A stretch of DNA of 64,000 nt from Streptomyces anulatus (GTDB taxonomy: Bacteria; Actinomycetota; Actinomycetes; Streptomycetales; Streptomycetaceae): NCBI RefSeq assembly GCF_014650675.1, contig NZ_BMVK01000004.1:361866-425865 (forward strand). The letters are read 5' to 3'. The translations under genes and the position numbers were made by a program. Positions within the stretch are counted from its first letter, which is position 1; each line of letters begins with the position of its first letter. The notes below the pieces were generated by a model. The model was not told the origin of the DNA and made no database searches. It saw only the letters and a program-made list of their open reading frames with translations. Shown piece by piece: positions 34,567 to 42,474 of the stretch.

Positions 34567-35469
34567 TCAGGGCCGCAGGAATCCGGTGATCCGCTCCCGC
34601 AGACCCCGCGGATCCAGGCCGTGCGCCGTGAGGTGCTCCTCCAGCTGCCCGTACCGGCGCAGCTCGGCACGTCCCACCCCCAGCCCGAGCACCCGGTGGG
34701 GCAGGTCGATCAGTGCTTCGCCCGCCGCGGCGGCGGAGGTGCCCGCCAGATACGGCTCCACGATCACCACGTCCGCGTTCGCGGCCGCACCGGCGGCCCG
34801 GCGCACCCCCGCCGCGTCGAACGGCCGCACGGTGGTCGCGTACAGCACGGTGACGTCCAGTCCCTCGGTGGCGGCGAGGACGTTGTCGAGCATGGGGCCG
34901 ACCGCGATCACGGTCCCGCGCCGCCCTTCGCGCACCACGGTGAACCCGGCCGTGCCGCTCACCGGCAGCGCCTCCCGGTTCGCCTGGAGCGAGAGGCGTA
35001 CGTACACGCGGTCGTCGCCGGCGACCGACTCCCGCAGCAGGGTCTCGGCCTCGTCCGGATGGCCCGGCACGTGCACGGTCCAGCCGTCGAGGGTGTCCAT
35101 GAGGGCGACGTCACCGGGGGCCATGTGCGTGAAGCCCCCGGCCGGCCAGTCGTACGAGCCGCCGGCGCTCACCAGGATCCCGCCGACACCCTGGTGCCCG
35201 AAGTCCAGCTTGACCTGCTCGAACGGTCGCTCGACCAGGAAGCTGGCGAAGGTGTGCACGATCGGCCGAATTCCCGTCAGCGCCATCCCCGCACCGGCCC
35301 CGACCAGCAGTTGTTCCCGGATGCCGACGTTGATCACCCGGTCCGGGTGGGCGCGCCGGGCCGGTTCGAAGCCGTCGGCGCTGATGTCGGCGAGGACGAC
35401 GGCCAGCCGGGGCTCCTCGTGCAGGAGCCGCGAGGCGGTGCTGATGAATCGGTCACGCATGGTGTCCAT
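34567..35469 (-). CDS. Transketolase, C-terminal (pyrimidine-binding) subunit
   Basis: The 300-residue protein corresponds to the C-terminal half of transketolase: MRDRFISTASRLLHEEPRLAVVLADISADGF, then DRVINVGIREQLLVGAGAGMALTGIRPIVHTFASFLVERPFEQVKLDF, where the Glu of GIREQ activates thiamine diphosphate, and the C-terminal TPP-partner domain from about residue 175. Transketolase moves two-carbon units between sugars. The N-terminal half is encoded just upstream (75 bases between), so this is a split enzyme. ATG 35469 has AAGGA at 7 bases. Confidence 0.92.
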   Translation of the reverse strand: MDTMRDRFISTASRLLHEEPRLAVVLADISADGFEPARRAHPDRVINVGIREQLLVGAGAGMALTGIRPIVHTFASFLVERPFEQVKLDFGHQGVGGILVSAGGSYDWPAGGFTHMAPGDVALMDTLDGWTVHVPGHPDEAETLLRESVAGDDRVYVRLSLQANREALPVSGTAGFTVVREGRRGTVIAVGPMLDNVLAATEGLDVTVLYATTVRPFDAAGVRRAAGAAANADVVIVEPYLAGTSAAAAGEALIDLPHRVLGLGVGRAELRRYGQLEEHLTAHGLDPRGLRERITGFLRP

Positions 35470-35543
35470 GAAGGGGTCCTTCCCGGGGGCTCCGGTCAGC
35501 GGAGCGGCGGTCGCGCGGTGGTGGTCGTACGGGGGTGGTGAGG

Positions 35544-36254
35544 TCAGCTCTTGGGTTCGACGTGGGCGACGACGGCCAACGGTTTGCCCGGGTGGGGTGT
35601 GGTGAACGCCGCGTACAGGGCCTCGTGGTCGCGACCGTCCACGGTCACCGCCGCCCATCCGGCGGACGCGAAGCGGGAGGCGATCCCGCCGGGCCAGCCG
35701 TGGGTGGCGGACGCGTTGTCGATCACCAGCGTGTGGAGCTGTTCGAGCCCGGCGGGGCCCGCGTGGGCGATGGCTTCGTGATTGCTGCCCTCGTCCAGCT
35801 CGGCGTCGCCGATCAGGACCCATACCCGGGGATCGGTGAGGCCCTGGGCGCGCAGCCCCAGCACGGTTCCGACGGCGAGCGGCAGCCCGTGCCCCAGCGA
35901 CCCGCTGCCGATCTCCGCCCCCGGCACCAGCAGCCGGTCCGGGTGGTGGCCGAGCGGTGAGTCGTACGCTCCGAAGCCGGGCAGCAGCTCCTCGCCGAAG
36001 AAGCCGTGCGCGGCGAGGACGGCGTAGTACGCCATCGGCCCGTGCCCCTTGGACAGCAGGAAGCGGTCCCGCCCGGGGTCGTCGACCGTGTCCGGTGTGA
36101 CGCGGAGCACCTTGTCGTAGAGCACCCACAGGGCGTCGAGCGTGGAATGGGCGGCGGGGGCGTGCTTCTCGGCACCGGTCATGAGGGCGATCAGGCGGTC
36201 GAGGTCATGGAATTCGCGGAGTTCGCGTACCGGCGCGGCGGTCGTGTTCGTCAT
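35544..36254 (-). CDS. Transketolase, N-terminal (diphosphate-binding) subunit
   Basis: The 236-residue protein is the N-terminal half of a split transketolase: DRFLLSKGHGPMAYYAVLAAHGFF, GSGSLGHGLPLAVGTVLGL and the thiamine diphosphate/metal motif GDAELDEGSNHEAIAHAG...LVIDNAS (GDxE...N). It is shorter than usual subunits (about 280), lacking some of the N-terminal helices. It is first in the operon and is preceded by a promoter-like TTGACC and a palindrome. Split transketolases often serve secondary or sugar-acid metabolism rather than the main pentose pathway; the role here is unknown. Confidence 0.9.
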   Translation of the reverse strand: MTNTTAAPVRELREFHDLDRLIALMTGAEKHAPAAHSTLDALWVLYDKVLRVTPDTVDDPGRDRFLLSKGHGPMAYYAVLAAHGFFGEELLPGFGAYDSPLGHHPDRLLVPGAEIGSGSLGHGLPLAVGTVLGLRAQGLTDPRVWVLIGDAELDEGSNHEAIAHAGPAGLEQLHTLVIDNASATHGWPGGIASRFASAGWAAVTVDGRDHEALYAAFTTPHPGKPLAVVAHVEPKS

Positions 36255-36272
36255 GACACCGAGCGTTCAACA

Positions 36273-36292
36273 TCAACCGTGGTTGAGGTCAA
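36273..36292 (-). promoter_or_regulatory. Operator-like palindrome and -35 box before the split transketolase
   Basis: TCAACC-GT-GGTTGA (36273-36286) is a perfect inverted repeat. On the minus strand it follows directly after TTGACC (36292-36287), a layout that recalls MerR-type promoters, where the dyad lies between -35 and -10. I cannot identify a good -10 at 19-bp spacing, so this is tentative. Confidence 0.5.
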
Positions 36293-36381
36293 GCCCGGAA
36301 TGGTGTTGGTGACCACCTGCTGGAGTGCGGTATTGTTCTCATGCGCGTTCAGCCAGGGGAAACCCCAGGTCAGACGGGCAA

Positions 36382-36455
<74 letters not shown>

Positions 36456-36476
36456 CTCGAAAGAGTCGCAGATCAG

Positions 36477-36509
36477 GGGCCGTTTCAGAGCAATCTGAGA
36501 CGGCCCTTT
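36477..36509 (+). terminator. Terminator of tRNA-Pro
   Basis: GGGCCGTTTCAGA and TCTGAGACGGCCC form a 13-bp stem (one G-T pair) around the loop GCAA, followed by TTT. Confidence 0.88.
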
Positions 36510-36519
36510 GGTTATGCGT

Positions 36520-36563
36520 GGGGACCAGTCCCCAAATCCTGCGACGCTTCTTGACCAGTCAAG
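36520..36563. repeat. Two palindromes with a shared GACCAGTC core downstream of the tRNA
   Basis: GGGGAC-CA-GTCCCC (36520-36533) and CTTGAC-CA-GTCAAG (36550-36563) are both perfect, share the same centre and stand 30 bases apart (centre to centre). They are followed by GGTGCACTACAGGTGCA (36563-36579), a direct repeat of GGTGCA. They could be recombinase binding sites of a former integrated element. Confidence 0.7.
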
Positions 36564-36672
36564 GTGCACTACAGGTGCAAGTCGGCCGCGTGGACGGAGC
36601 GGCTGCCGATGGCAGCCGGGTGGATTCGGTCTCGTAGACAGCAGCGACCTTGTCGTAGCGCCTTCGAGCCGG

Positions 36673-39600
36673 TCAGCACCGGGCAGTCGATCCTGAGTCG
36701 GATCCGAGGCGTTCCCGCGAGGCATCGAGCGCCGAGCGGAGGCGATCCGCGTACGGCAGGTCTTCATGCCGGGTCAACCAGCCGGCTGCCAGGTGCATCA
36801 CGTGGACTCTCTGGCTCGGCGAGAGTGCCGTGAGGGAGAGTAGATCCTCGATGACCAGACGTACCTTCGGCCCCATGTCGTGCTCTTCGAGCCAGCGCAG
36901 GGCGCTGTCGACGGCGCGGGATCGTCGGTCCTCGTCGAGGGCCGGGTGGCGCAGGACACCGGAGAGCACGGAGCGGGACTTCATCGACCGGTCGGTGCTC
37001 AGACGGTCCAGAGCGATGTCGATGCCGATACGTGCCTGCTCGACTGACAGGTCTGGGCGTGTGAGGAAGGAGGCGAGCACCGGGCGCTGCACCTTGCCGC
37101 CATGGCAGGCGAGCCACCGCAGGCTGACGTCCGCAAGGGACCGTGCCTGATCGCGCGTCAGCCCATCGAGCTGGCTGAGCATGACGGCCATGAGCACGTG
37201 ATCATCTGGATGTGCAAGGAGCGCGGCGCATCCGAGACGGATGGCACGCTGCAGCTGTGCGGACGGCAGGTCCGGCACGCGAAGGAAGGAGCCTAGAACG
37301 GAACCGAACGCCTCGTGCTCCGGGTGGCCGTCGAGCCACGTGAAGGTGAGCGTGACGGCGGTCCGAGCCTGTTCCTGGGTGAGTTCCTCGCAGTGGATGA
37401 GCAGGCGAAGGAGTATGGCCGGGGCGGACTGGGCTTCAGGTTGCGACCTCAGCCGTTCCAGGAGAAGGGCTGCGGTGTCCGCCACGCTGTCGGCGGACAG
37501 CAACGTGCCCAGGACGCGGGAGGCTGCCGGGTGGTCGGCAGGTCCCTCAGCCGCCCACCAACGTGCGACGGCGATCATCCTGGGGCGCAGCGCCGGCGGG
37601 CACCCGTCCGTGGACAGGAGTCTTTGCACTACTCGGCCCGTGCTCGGGTACACCCCTCCCGTCTCTAGCCAGTCCAGTGCGCTTCGGATCAATGTCGCGC
37701 GGTCCGGGTCCGGGAGGCAGTCGTCTTCGAGCAGAGCACACAGTTCCGGACCGATGTTCGAGCCTGGGCGCAGATTGGAACGCAGCCACACGAGGCCGTG
37801 GTCCACGAGTTTCCGGCGGGCGACCGTGTCGATGTCCGTACGCTGCAGGAAGGCACGGATCACGGGTGCGACTCCGAGGGACCGGTACGGAGTGAGCCAC
37901 GCCAGCACGCCCGCGACCACTCCATGCAGTCGATCCCTGGAGTGGTCCATGCCGAGCAGACGTTTCAACAGCGCGGGCGTATGACGCCAGTCGGGCCGGG
38001 AAGACACCCAGGCGAGGGTGCAGTCGACCACCAGGTTCTCGGTGCTCGGCGAAAGGTCGGGGCGCTCGATCAGCGCGAGCAGAAGATACTCCGTGTCGGT
38101 CTGTCCGCCCCGGCGAACGAGCCATCCGACGGCAGCCTCGACAAGGAATGCGGGAGCGGGATCCATGCCTCTCAGGGCGGCGGTAAGGAATGGCTGCGCG
38201 GTGTGGTCGGCCTCGGCGCGGGAGAGCCAGGGAGCAACCAGTGTGTTCCACACAGAACGGTCGAACCCTTGCCAGGGCCGGCTCGTCACCATCGTCAGCA
38301 GCGCCTGGCCGCCGTCGTCACCGGCACCCGCCAAGAGGTGGCCGAGCGGATCCACGTGGGCCGTAAGCCATTCCCCGCAAAAGCGTTCCAGGGCAGCGAT
38401 CCGATGGGCGGGGCCAAGCACTGCCATGTCGACGGCCAGCCGTCGGAGATGGCCGGTGAATACGGAGAACGTACGTGCATGTCGCGTGAATGCGGCAAAG
38501 AGCGCACCGGCAGCGGCTGCGTCGACGCTCCATCCGGGAGAAGGCATCAGTGACTGCAGCAGCAGTTCGTCGGTGACGATGTCGTGCACCACGACCAGCT
38601 GACCGCCAACCTCATCGAGCCACCCGAGAGAGATCAGCGTGTCGACGACGCGCCGCCCTCCGAACGGAACGGCCAGCCCACCAGCCACCGTGAGGAACGT
38701 GTCGATGGCCTGTTCGACGACCATCCGGGACTGCGGGCTCGCCGCGACCGCCACGGTGAAGGCCAGCTGCTCGATGGCAGGGGTAGTGATACCCAAGGGG
38801 GAGGGGCTGAGTCCAGGGCTCGTGGCGAGCACGTCCCGGCGCATGCCCTCGCGCAGCCAGTCCAGCAGCTCGCCGGGCCGGACCGATGCCGCGACCCCCG
38901 CCGTGCGGTGGGCCAGCCCCCGCTCCTCGATCGCCCGCGCGATCAACAGCGCGATCACCGGACGCCTCCCGCAGATCTGGGAGAGTGCCTCGTTCCCCCA
39001 TCGGCGCACGGTTTCCGGTGCTGCGTGGCGGACTACCTGGTCGATGATCGCGGACTGGTGTGGCCAGTCCTCTCGTACATAGAGCTCGTCGGCCACTTGG
39101 CTGCTGCCACGAAGCTGAACAGTGTGCAGGGATCCGGGCCGCACGGAGGCAAGGCACGCCACGGTCACGCCACGTCGCTTGGCCTCTGGGATCAGCACTT
39201 CGGCGAGGACGCGCAGGTCGACCTGTGAGCAGGCGTCCAGGTAGTCCAGTATCAGCAGCACCCGTCGGCGGGCGCACGAGAAGATGGATGCGGCCACGTC
39301 GTCGACCGTCACGGCGCTGTCTGGCTGGACGTGCAGGACTTGCCAGCCCGTGCGGTCCGCCCGGTGCGCGACCTCGAAGCACGTCCGCGTCTTGCCCGAA
39401 CCGGCTGGTCCGACCAGTAGTGCCCCTCGTGAACGGCCAGTGCTCAGCCGGGCGAACAGGTGGTCAGGATGCGATGCGTGGTCCATCCCCGGATGGATGA
39501 AGGGCAAGTGCTCCTCGTCGAGAAAGCTGCGTCGTCCGAGCAGGCGCCGCATGACCTCGGCATGAGTGCGTACGCGGCCGCGCGCGGCTGGGTCGAACGG

Positions 39601-40296
39601 CGTCGGCGCGATGTCCTCCCCCGGCGTCACTGGCTCCACCCCGTGCTCGGCCAGCAGGCGCACGAATTCAGGATCTCGGGACACCTGGGAGAGGTCGGTC
39701 GCGGTGAGGCTCGCTGCGCCGGATGGAACGTGGTGGCTCGTACACACGCCGACGAGAACGCCGTCTTGCGTGATGATCCCTGCCCCGGACACCCCCTGCC
39801 AGGGAGATCCGCTTGACTCCATCGGCGCAGGGCTGCTGAGGGACAGCTCCATCTCGTGGCCCCCCAGGAAGGAGCCCAGAAGGATCGCCCCGGTCAACTG
39901 ACGCGTTTTCGGCACATCCTGACGCGACGCATGGTCGGGGAACCCGATCGCGATGAACGGTACCGACTCCACGGTTCGGGGCAGAACGCCCCACCGGGCG
40001 GGAGGGATGGCGGGCCCGCCCTCCCTGAGAACCAGGAGGGCGAGGTCCACCTCGTCGATCCGGTGCCGCAGCACTGCGGTGACCTGAAGCCTCTGCGTCG
40101 ACTGCCCGGGAAGTCTCACCTCATAGCTGTCACCGGGTTGAGTGAAGGCGTGGCCGGCGGAGATGGCCAGTCGTGAGGCGAGCATGAAACCGGAAGCAGC
40201 GAAACGAGGGAAGCCGTCAGATCCGCGGCGCACCACCATGGCCACACGCTCCAGGGGCTGCTGCGCGGCGATCAGATCAGCCACAGTGGATGCCAA
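36673..40296 (-). CDS. Trypsin-like protease / STAND NTPase / helical-repeat conflict protein
   Basis: The 1207-residue protein has three parts. Residues 1-205 are a trypsin-like serine protease with triad candidates His49 (SAGHAF), Asp84 (VDLALLVL) and Ser170 (GVSGAG). Residues 280-600 are a STAND-type P-loop NTPase with Walker A GPAGSGKT (296-303) and Walker B VLLILDYLDA (346-355). Residues from about 650 on are roughly ten helical repeats of about 38 residues (recurring A..WL and VL..FL..PDLS). Kaur and co-workers described such trypsin-STAND-Trypco proteins as predicted biological-conflict systems. It starts at TTG 40296 with a weak ribosome binding site, 27 bases after the Trypco2 gene, so it is probably coupled to it. 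Confidence 0.87.
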   Translation of the reverse strand: MASTVADLIAAQQPLERVAMVVRRGSDGFPRFAASGFMLASRLAISAGHAFTQPGDSYEVRLPGQSTQRLQVTAVLRHRIDEVDLALLVLREGGPAIPPARWGVLPRTVESVPFIAIGFPDHASRQDVPKTRQLTGAILLGSFLGGHEMELSLSSPAPMESSGSPWQGVSGAGIITQDGVLVGVCTSHHVPSGAASLTATDLSQVSRDPEFVRLLAEHGVEPVTPGEDIAPTPFDPAARGRVRTHAEVMRRLLGRRSFLDEEHLPFIHPGMDHASHPDHLFARLSTGRSRGALLVGPAGSGKTRTCFEVAHRADRTGWQVLHVQPDSAVTVDDVAASIFSCARRRVLLILDYLDACSQVDLRVLAEVLIPEAKRRGVTVACLASVRPGSLHTVQLRGSSQVADELYVREDWPHQSAIIDQVVRHAAPETVRRWGNEALSQICGRRPVIALLIARAIEERGLAHRTAGVAASVRPGELLDWLREGMRRDVLATSPGLSPSPLGITTPAIEQLAFTVAVAASPQSRMVVEQAIDTFLTVAGGLAVPFGGRRVVDTLISLGWLDEVGGQLVVVHDIVTDELLLQSLMPSPGWSVDAAAAGALFAAFTRHARTFSVFTGHLRRLAVDMAVLGPAHRIAALERFCGEWLTAHVDPLGHLLAGAGDDGGQALLTMVTSRPWQGFDRSVWNTLVAPWLSRAEADHTAQPFLTAALRGMDPAPAFLVEAAVGWLVRRGGQTDTEYLLLALIERPDLSPSTENLVVDCTLAWVSSRPDWRHTPALLKRLLGMDHSRDRLHGVVAGVLAWLTPYRSLGVAPVIRAFLQRTDIDTVARRKLVDHGLVWLRSNLRPGSNIGPELCALLEDDCLPDPDRATLIRSALDWLETGGVYPSTGRVVQRLLSTDGCPPALRPRMIAVARWWAAEGPADHPAASRVLGTLLSADSVADTAALLLERLRSQPEAQSAPAILLRLLIHCEELTQEQARTAVTLTFTWLDGHPEHEAFGSVLGSFLRVPDLPSAQLQRAIRLGCAALLAHPDDHVLMAVMLSQLDGLTRDQARSLADVSLRWLACHGGKVQRPVLASFLTRPDLSVEQARIGIDIALDRLSTDRSMKSRSVLSGVLRHPALDEDRRSRAVDSALRWLEEHDMGPKVRLVIEDLLSLTALSPSQRVHVMHLAAGWLTRHEDLPYADRLRSALDASRERLGSDSGSTARC

Positions 40297-40323
40297 TCTC
40301 GGAGGAACGACTCATCCACGAGG

Positions 40324-40626
40324 TCAGTCCTCCAGAACGGCTCCACGCCCCGAATCTGTCAGGACGGAGCCGCCGTTGGCCGTCTCGGCCGAGAGTTCCA
40401 AGGACACGGTGTGCGTGGTGGAGGCACCTCCGGTCGCCTTACCGCCAGCCGACAGCACCCAGAACTTGACCCCGCCCTGGGCCTCTGTCGATGCTGTCAC
40501 CGCGACCTGTACGTCTAGCTTCACCGACTGCACTCGAAGTCGGACCGGTTGACCCTCGGCGTCCGCCATCGCCTGCGCCAACTCACCACGCAGCGCCTTG
40601 ATTGTCTCCGCCAAGCCGATCTCCAC
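40324..40626 (-). CDS. Trypco2 (trypsin-co-occurring domain 2) family protein
   Basis: The 100-residue protein MEIGLAETIKALRGELAQAMADAEGQPVRLRVQSVKLDVQVAV...GGVKFWVLSAGGKATGG...THTVSLELS has the full Trypco2 pattern: an N-terminal helix then a beta-sandwich with VKFWVL. These small domains occur next to or fused with trypsin-like proteases and STAND NTPases, where they are thought to act as protease partners or substrates. GTG 40626 has GAGGGGG upstream. It is the first gene of the two-gene system. A CCCAACC/GGTTGGG hairpin (40705-40727) lies in its upstream region. Confidence 0.88.
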   Translation of the reverse strand: MEIGLAETIKALRGELAQAMADAEGQPVRLRVQSVKLDVQVAVTASTEAQGGVKFWVLSAGGKATGGASTTHTVSLELSAETANGGSVLTDSGRGAVLED

Positions 40627-40890
40627 CAGTCCCCCTCTTCTGGACCGCTCCCGGCTGCCATCGTGTCCGTACGATGATGGTGATGGAGACGGCCTGCTTG
40701 ATCACCCAACCATGGTAGAGGGTTGGGCCGAAGATGTGTGGGGGTCGGCTTCGATGCGGTCTCCTCCGTCTCCTTCGCCCCCGTCACAGGGTGGGCATCG
40801 CAGGAACTCCCTCTCATCCTGAACAAGTTCAGCAGTTTCGCGGCCGTGCAGCCCGCCGAAGCGGGCCGGGCGTACCGCCCCGGCAGGGAC
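40627..40890. other. Intergenic region upstream of the Trypco2 gene
   Basis: It holds an imperfect stem CCCAACC (40705-40711) / GGTTGGG (40721-40727) and a perfect palindrome CTGAAC-AA-GTTCAG (40819-40832) just beyond the end of the sigma-factor gene. The latter may be an operator or a small terminator. No gene is supported here. Confidence 0.55.
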
Positions 40891-41769
40891 TCACGCCGGA
40901 TCGGGCAGGTCCATCAGTGCGAGCTTCGACGGGTCCGCCATGACCGTGATGCCGGTGATCCGGCCGTCGGCGACGGTGAACGCGAGGACCGAGAGCGGGG
41001 TGCCGTCCTCGCGCCAGGAGACGACTCCTGGGAGGCCGTCGACGAGCACCGCTCGCCCCTGTGCGGCTGCGCCGGCGGACAGGTGCGCGCCGGCTGCGAC
41101 CTTGGTGGCGCCAAGGGCGACGACGGTGCCGGACGGGGTGTCGACGGTCAGTTTCACCTCGGGGTGGAGAACTCGCAGCAACTCCTCGAAATCCCCGCGA
41201 CGCGCCGCCGCCAGGAAGGCCTGGACGACCTCTCGTTCCTCCTGACCGACACCGGTCGGGCGCTCCGCCGTCCGCACCTTCCTGCGGGCGCGGCTGGCGA
41301 GCATCTTGGCGGCGGCGGTGGACTTGCCGAGGATGTGGCCGATCTCGTCGAACGGCACCGCGAACAGGTCGTGCAGGACGAACGCCAGCCGCTCGCTCGG
41401 CCCGAGCGACTCCAGGACGACGAGGAGTGCGAGCCCGACCGAGTCGGCGAGCACCGCGTCGTCCTCGGGAGCGGGACCGTCGTCGAGCGTCACCACGAGC
41501 TCGGACAGGCGGTCGTCGTAGGACGACTCCGGGCGGGCCTGGCGCGACCGCAGGACATCGAGACTGATCCGGCCGACCACCGTGGTCAGCCAGCCGGCGA
41601 GGTTGTGGATGGTCGTCGAGTCCTGGCGGGAGAGCCGCAGCCAGGCCTCCTGGACCACGTCCTCGGCGTCGGCGTGTGATCCGAGCATGCGGTGGGCGAC
41701 CGCGCGCAGCCGGTCGCGTTGGGCCTCGAACGCCTCGGACATCGTGTCTCTCGGGTTGGTGTCGTACAT
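40891..41769 (-). CDS. ECF41-type RNA polymerase sigma factor with SnoaL-like C-terminus
   Basis: The 292-residue protein has sigma regions 2 (AFEAQRDRLRAVAHRMLGSHADAEDVVQEAWLRLSR) and 4 (LESLGPSERLAFVLHDLFAVPFDEIGHILGKSTAAAKMLASRARRKVR). A C-terminal SnoaL-like domain of about 110 residues follows (VVQAFLAAARRGDFEELLRVLHPEVKLTVDTPSG...). This architecture is the ECF41 group, where the extra domain replaces an anti-sigma factor, and whose genes adjoin carboxymuconolactone decarboxylase-like or oxidoreductase genes, exactly as here. The start at 41769 has AGGAAGG upstream. The usual ECF41 WLPEP motif is not obvious, so the C-terminal control may differ. Confidence 0.92.
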   Translation of the reverse strand: MYDTNPRDTMSEAFEAQRDRLRAVAHRMLGSHADAEDVVQEAWLRLSRQDSTTIHNLAGWLTTVVGRISLDVLRSRQARPESSYDDRLSELVVTLDDGPAPEDDAVLADSVGLALLVVLESLGPSERLAFVLHDLFAVPFDEIGHILGKSTAAAKMLASRARRKVRTAERPTGVGQEEREVVQAFLAAARRGDFEELLRVLHPEVKLTVDTPSGTVVALGATKVAAGAHLSAGAAAQGRAVLVDGLPGVVSWREDGTPLSVLAFTVADGRITGITVMADPSKLALMDLPDPA

Positions 41770-41851
41770 GTCGTTACCTTCCTCGGCTCTGCTCCGTCAT
41801 GGGGATGACGGGCCCGGAAGGGCGCAGGTAACCGATGAAGGAGCAGGACCG

Positions 41852-42301
41852 ATGGAAGCACGCATGACAAGCCCGGCCGATCCCGACGTGACCACGGCGA
41901 TCCAGCACCTCTACAAGGCGGTTCACGCCGGGGGAGTTGACCAGCGGCTGCTGGGGCTGGTCCACCTGCGCGCCAGTCAGATCAACGGATGCAGCCCCTG
42001 CATATGGGCCACGACCCGGGCGGCGATGAAGGCCGGTGAGACGGAGGAGCGGCTGCACAACGTGGTCGCTTGGCGTGAGACGCCGTTCTTCAGCGAGGAG
42101 GAGCGGGCCGCCCTCGCCCTGACCGAGGCCGCCACTCGGCTTCAGGACGGCGCACCGGGCGTGACCGACGAGATCTGGGACGCCGCCGCCGACCACTTCA
42201 GCGAGGAGCAGCTGGGAGCGATCACGCTGGAGATCGCGCTGACCAACTTCTTCAACCGCATCAACCGGACGGTCCGGGAGCAGGCCGGCAAGACCTGGTG
42301 A
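41852..42301 (+). CDS. Carboxymuconolactone decarboxylase / AhpD-like protein
   Basis: The 149-residue protein is an AhpD-like helical bundle with the redox pair CSPC at Cys47 and Cys50 in ASQINGCSPCIWATTRAAMKAGETEERLHNVVAWRETPFFSEEERAALALTEAATRL. The usual His after the CxxC (CxxCxxxH) is replaced by Thr in CIWATT, so the proton-relay site of AhpD may be altered. It is divergent from the ECF41 sigma gene, the standard ECF41 target arrangement. AAGGAG lies 8 bases before the ATG. A TGTCGTT...CGTC pair in the gap resembles the ECF41 promoter only partly. Confidence 0.92.
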   Translation: MEARMTSPADPDVTTAIQHLYKAVHAGGVDQRLLGLVHLRASQINGCSPCIWATTRAAMKAGETEERLHNVVAWRETPFFSEEERAALALTEAATRLQDGAPGVTDEIWDAAADHFSEEQLGAITLEIALTNFFNRINRTVREQAGKTW

Positions 42302-42423
42302 GCCGGGCGGTCACCTCGGATACCGGCCCGGGGCCGCAGCCTCGGTCGACGTGCTGGGAACGGCTGCTCCGTGGAGGAGTTTCCGGTCCAAGAGGGCAAG
42401 ACGCCGTTCCGGTTCGGACTTCA

Positions 42424-42459
42424 CTTTCCGGCCTCACGCATCAGCGTGAGGCCGGAAAG
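42424..42459. terminator. Bidirectional terminator between AhpD-like and MFS genes
   Basis: CTTTCCGGCCTCACGC (42424-42439) and GCGTGAGGCCGGAAAG (42444-42459) form a perfect 16-bp stem with the tetraloop ATCA. Confidence 0.93.
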
Positions 42460-42474
42460 CGCGTCGGCGGACCG

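Noticed and set aside
41769..41798. ECF41 promoter TGTCGTT...CGTC between the sigma and AhpD-like genes
   Set aside because: The first box matches the TGTCACA consensus only partly and the spacing is larger than expected, so I do not call it.
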